Below are positions 23,539-26,160 of a stretch of 26,160 bases of DNA, in pieces (the stretch's first letter is position 1; the number at the start of each line of letters is the position of its first letter). Under the pieces are notes generated by a model. It was not told the origin of the DNA, did not search any database, and saw only the letters and a program-made list of their open reading frames with translations. This DNA comes from a bacterium (GTDB lineage: Bacteria; Latescibacterota; UBA2968). The stretch is taken from contig JAPUJS010000366.1 in NCBI GenBank assembly GCA_027296045.1, positions 1 to 26,160 on the forward strand. The letters run 5' to 3'. The translations under genes and the position numbers were made by a program.

Positions 23539-23567
23539 AGAGTAAACAATTGCCCCGTACTTGTCAA
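23539..23567 (-). promoter_or_regulatory. Sigma-70-like promoter of the trp leader
   Basis: TTGACA (23562-23567) and TACTCT (23539-23544) are separated by exactly 17 bases, 40 bases before the leader ATG. A second TTGACA at 23331-23336, after the terminator, has no well-spaced -10 and is a weaker candidate for a separate trpE promoter. Confidence 0.7.
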
Positions 23568-23583
23568 GCGCAAATCATAAATC

Positions 23584-24255
23584 CTACACTTCCAACGCCA
23601 TCGCATCTACCGGCTCCATCTTGGCCGCCCGGTAGGCCGGCAAAATCCCGCCCACAAGGGACAGAATAGAACCAATAACGATGGCCATCACACCGCTTTG
23701 AAAAATGCTGAGCCAGGGGACATAATCAAATACCAGGGTACCATAGCTGGTCATCGACATCAACAGCGACAGCAAACACCCGAGAATGGCCCCAATAATC
23801 GTGCCCGCCGTTCCCATAAATGAAGACTCTAAAATAAATAGCTTGATGATAAATCCGTCCAGAGCCCCCATACATTTCATGGTCCCGATTTCGCGAAACC
23901 GTTCGGTCACAGACATCAACATTGCATTGGCAATGCCGACCAGACACACCAGCAAAGACAGCACCACCAGCCACGTATTCTTGGACCGCTCCTGCATGGC
24001 AGCCGTACTATCTGGATCGATATCGATGCCTTTTTGCTGAAGCAGCAAGTTGATCTGGGGATTGTGGGCCATTTTCAACCTGTCGACAATCGCAGTCGAC
24101 GTCCAGATCGACATCAAAAACGCAATCGCCAGAACAATGCCGCTCACCGTAATCAACGACCGGCCAAACCGAATTTTGACGCTGTTAAAACTAATCTCGA
24201 TCGCTTTGGAAAGCGGCAACGTAACCTGGGAACCAATCTCGAACTGTTCCGGCAT
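23584..24255 (-). CDS. FtsX-type ABC transporter permease, short form
   Basis: The product has 223 residues from the ATG at 24255, preceded by TAGGAGGATTT. It has four membrane segments: one near residues 34-55, then three in the C-terminal FtsX domain. Signatures are SVTERFREIGTMKCMGALDGF, the coupling-helix region that contacts the ATPase, and PAYRAAKMEPVDAMALEV at the C terminus. MacB/LolC-type permeases usually have about 400 residues with a large periplasmic domain between the first two segments; here that part is only about 30 residues. No ATPase gene is adjacent. The substrate is unknown. It ends in TAG, immediately before the trp leader promoter. Confidence 0.85.
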   Translation of the reverse strand: MPEQFEIGSQVTLPLSKAIEISFNSVKIRFGRSLITVSGIVLAIAFLMSIWTSTAIVDRLKMAHNPQINLLLQQKGIDIDPDSTAAMQERSKNTWLVVLSLLVCLVGIANAMLMSVTERFREIGTMKCMGALDGFIIKLFILESSFMGTAGTIIGAILGCLLSLLMSMTSYGTLVFDYVPWLSIFQSGVMAIVIGSILSLVGGILPAYRAAKMEPVDAMALEV

Positions 24256-24323
24256 AAATCCTCCTACAAGAACGAGCAATCAGAACGCTTCAAAAAATGC
24301 CATCCTCTTCCCTTCGACCCCTA

Positions 24324-24352
24324 AATAAACATCACAAATCCATAAAAGTCAA
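24324..24352 (-). promoter_or_regulatory. Sigma-70-like promoter of the permease gene
   Basis: TTGACT (24347-24352) and TTTATT (24324-24329) are separated by 17 bases, about 70 bases upstream of the permease start and downstream of the protease stop. Confidence 0.5.
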
Positions 24353-24415
24353 TCGTTCCCTTTGGCACCCCGTTCCAGTGTGACAGGACCCGTTCCAGAT
24401 GCCGTACAGGAGAAT

Positions 24416-26059
24416 TTATCGAATCCCTCCAGAAGACGACCGCCCCGGATAATAGGTCCGCCCCTGGCTATAACTCCGATCCGCCAGAAGCGACTCCGCC
24501 TGGTCAAATAGCTTTATCGCATAGGCTACATGGCCGTCCTGAAGAATCCGAATCCGACCTTCGGCCTCACGGCCCCAGCGAATATAGGCAACAGCCTGCC
24601 GCATGTGCTTTTTAACCCAATCGACGCTTGCCCGGAATTCAGCATGGGAAAAGACAATCTCCTGTTCCGTCAAAAACCGTTGAAACGCCGACAATTCCCG
24701 ACCCCCGGGCCAATACGACTCCAAAAATGTTTCAAACCCCATATACCGTCGGGCAATTTCAGACTCCTGAAATTTGGCGAAGGTCAAAAAGAGATGCCCA
24801 CCGGAACGCTGCAACAAACGTCGTTCAAAGGCGCGTAAGCTGTCCTCTCCGACGGACACGTCAGGCGTGACACCCCCTTCGCCAAACACCTTCCGTTTCA
24901 AAATGCGCGTATAATAAACCGGTTTGTGGACCAGACTGTCCGGATCCATATTGGGATCGTAGTTGTCATACCCTTCTTCTCGATAGGCCTGATGGTCTTC
25001 CGTAAACGGCCGCTGGATGGGTCGGTCGCTGGGCGTAAAATAGCGCGCAATGGTCAGCAACACGGCCCCACCGTTTTTGAGCCGAAACTGTTTCTGGACC
25101 AGCCCTTTGCCAAAGGTCGTATGTCCCACAATCAACCCCCGGTCGTAGTCCTGAATGGCCCCGGCGACAATTTCAGATGCACTGGCACTGAATTTATCCA
25201 CCAACACTAGCAACGGCACGTCTTCGGGCACGGTCGGATGATTCATCGCAAGATGATTTTCCCTGGAACTGCGGTGCCTCCCCTGGGTATAGACCAGCAA
25301 CCGGCCCTTTTCCAAAAACTGGTTCGCCACCGCCACGGCCTGCTCCAGATACCCCCCCCCGTTGCCACGCAAATCCAAAATCAGTTTCTTACTGCCCGAC
25401 CGGAGCAAATTGCGAAGTACGGTTTCCAAATCTCGGGCTGTGTGCGCCGAAAATCGGTTGATCTTTACATAGCCCACATCGGGCCGAAGCTTGAATGCAT
25501 ACGGAATGCTGGGCACCTTGATCTGATCGCGGACAATTGTAAAGGTCAGCAAATCTGGCTCGCCTTCACGCCGGACAGAAATTTTCACCGTCGTGCCCTT
25601 CCTATCCTTCAGCAAATCGGTAATCTCGTGGACCTTGAGTCCGACGGCATTCTTGCCGTCGATTTTCAATATTTCGTCACCCGGCCGCAACCCGACCTGC
25701 CAGGCCGGCGATCCCTCAATCGGCGATAACACCGTGAGAATATTATTGATCACCTCAAAATAGATCCCGATCCCCTCAAAAGACCCCTGCAACCGATCCT
25801 GGGTCTCGGCCAATTCTTCGGGTCGAATATACGTCGAATGGGGATCCAGTTTGGAAAGATAACCCTCAATGGCCCCGTGAAAAAGTTCGACCGGGTCGGT
25901 TTCTTCATAATAGTCCAGTTGCACCCGTTTGAGCAATTCCTCAAAGGTCAACTTTTGCTGGACCATATTGGGCTTTTCTGCGTCTGCAAGATCTGCCCCT
26001 GTCACCAAAAAAAGGCCGACAAGCACAAGAGAGAAACCGAAACCATAGATTCTTAACAT
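24416..26059 (-). CDS. Carboxy-terminal processing protease, S41 family, secreted
   Basis: The product has 547 residues. A signal peptide (LVLVGLFLVTGADLADA) directs it to the periplasm. The PDZ domain lies at about 85-175 (GIGIYFEVINNILTVLSPIE, GLRPGDEILKIDG). The S41 core follows with GYVKINRFSAHTARDLE and LILDLRGNGGGYLEQAV. The catalytic dyad is Ser293 (DKFSASASE) and Lys318 (TTFGKG), with Asp304 also conserved as in Tsp. About 150 residues after the core form a C-terminal extension of unknown role that ends in a Ser/Gly/Arg-rich tail. Such proteases trim or degrade periplasmic and membrane proteins. GAGGTA precedes the ATG at good spacing. It appears monocistronic. Confidence 0.93.
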   Translation of the reverse strand: MLRIYGFGFSLVLVGLFLVTGADLADAEKPNMVQQKLTFEELLKRVQLDYYEETDPVELFHGAIEGYLSKLDPHSTYIRPEELAETQDRLQGSFEGIGIYFEVINNILTVLSPIEGSPAWQVGLRPGDEILKIDGKNAVGLKVHEITDLLKDRKGTTVKISVRREGEPDLLTFTIVRDQIKVPSIPYAFKLRPDVGYVKINRFSAHTARDLETVLRNLLRSGSKKLILDLRGNGGGYLEQAVAVANQFLEKGRLLVYTQGRHRSSRENHLAMNHPTVPEDVPLLVLVDKFSASASEIVAGAIQDYDRGLIVGHTTFGKGLVQKQFRLKNGGAVLLTIARYFTPSDRPIQRPFTEDHQAYREEGYDNYDPNMDPDSLVHKPVYYTRILKRKVFGEGGVTPDVSVGEDSLRAFERRLLQRSGGHLFLTFAKFQESEIARRYMGFETFLESYWPGGRELSAFQRFLTEQEIVFSHAEFRASVDWVKKHMRQAVAYIRWGREAEGRIRILQDGHVAYAIKLFDQAESLLADRSYSQGRTYYPGRSSSGGIR

Positions 26060-26087
26060 GAAATCTTACCTCGTTGAAAGTCGGGCT

Positions 26088-26116
26088 AACATAAGGGCGC
26101 CCCACACCGATGTCAA
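26088..26116 (-). promoter_or_regulatory. Sigma-70-like promoter of the S41 protease gene
   Basis: TTGACA (26111-26116) and TATGTT (26088-26093) are separated by exactly 17 bases, 28 bases upstream of the start codon. Confidence 0.7.
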
Positions 26117-26160
26117 GAAAAATCCAGGTGTTAAGAACAACGCCTCGACCCGTCCTTTTA

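Overview
The window reads as a chromosomal segment of an uncultured-type diderm (Gram-negative) bacterium. The diderm call rests on a beta-barrel porin-like protein with a signal peptide and a terminal Phe, and on a periplasmic S41 protease. Translation uses ATG, GTG and TTG starts with AGGAGG-like ribosome binding sites. TAA, TGA and TAG are all used as stops. I cannot assign a phylum from sequence alone; an FCB-like or other uncultured phylum is only a guess.

Left part (1-2984), accessory in character: a decayed histidine kinase fragment, two very short overlapping ORFs of unknown nature, a small two-repeat protein with its own terminator, and a porin-like outer membrane protein with its own terminator. 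An AT-rich intergenic stretch with an 18-bp palindrome follows. A large hybrid sensor kinase (2985-5774, GAF-GAF-HisKA-HATPase-REC-Hpt) runs on the plus strand and converges on the aromatic cluster.

Central part (5834-23567): a nearly continuous minus-strand aromatic amino acid supercluster. In transcription order it is leader peptide/attenuator, trpE, trpG, trpD, trpC, trpF, tyrS, trpB, trpA, chorismate mutase, DAHP synthase, [terminator], tyrA, EPSP-synthase-like protein, a 46-residue membrane peptide, aroE (interrupted by an in-frame TAG), ubiE/menG, argS, aroK, aroB. It covers the complete tryptophan branch from chorismate, the committed step to tyrosine, and much of the shikimate pathway. 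Dehydroquinase, chorismate synthase and prephenate dehydratase are not in the window. A terminator followed by a possible promoter between the DAHP synthase gene and tyrA suggests two transcription units, a trp unit and an aro/tyr unit.

Right part (23584-26160): an unusually short FtsX-type permease and a C-terminal processing protease, each with a recognisable sigma-70-like promoter.

The points most worth checking are: (1) an EPSP-synthase homologue, intact as a reading frame, that has lost nearly all substrate-binding and catalytic residues; (2) a transcription attenuator ahead of trpE, with a 30-codon leader rich in Phe, Tyr and Trp codons, a perfect terminator and a plausible antiterminator; (3) the split aroE; and (4) the tiny membrane protein gene between them.
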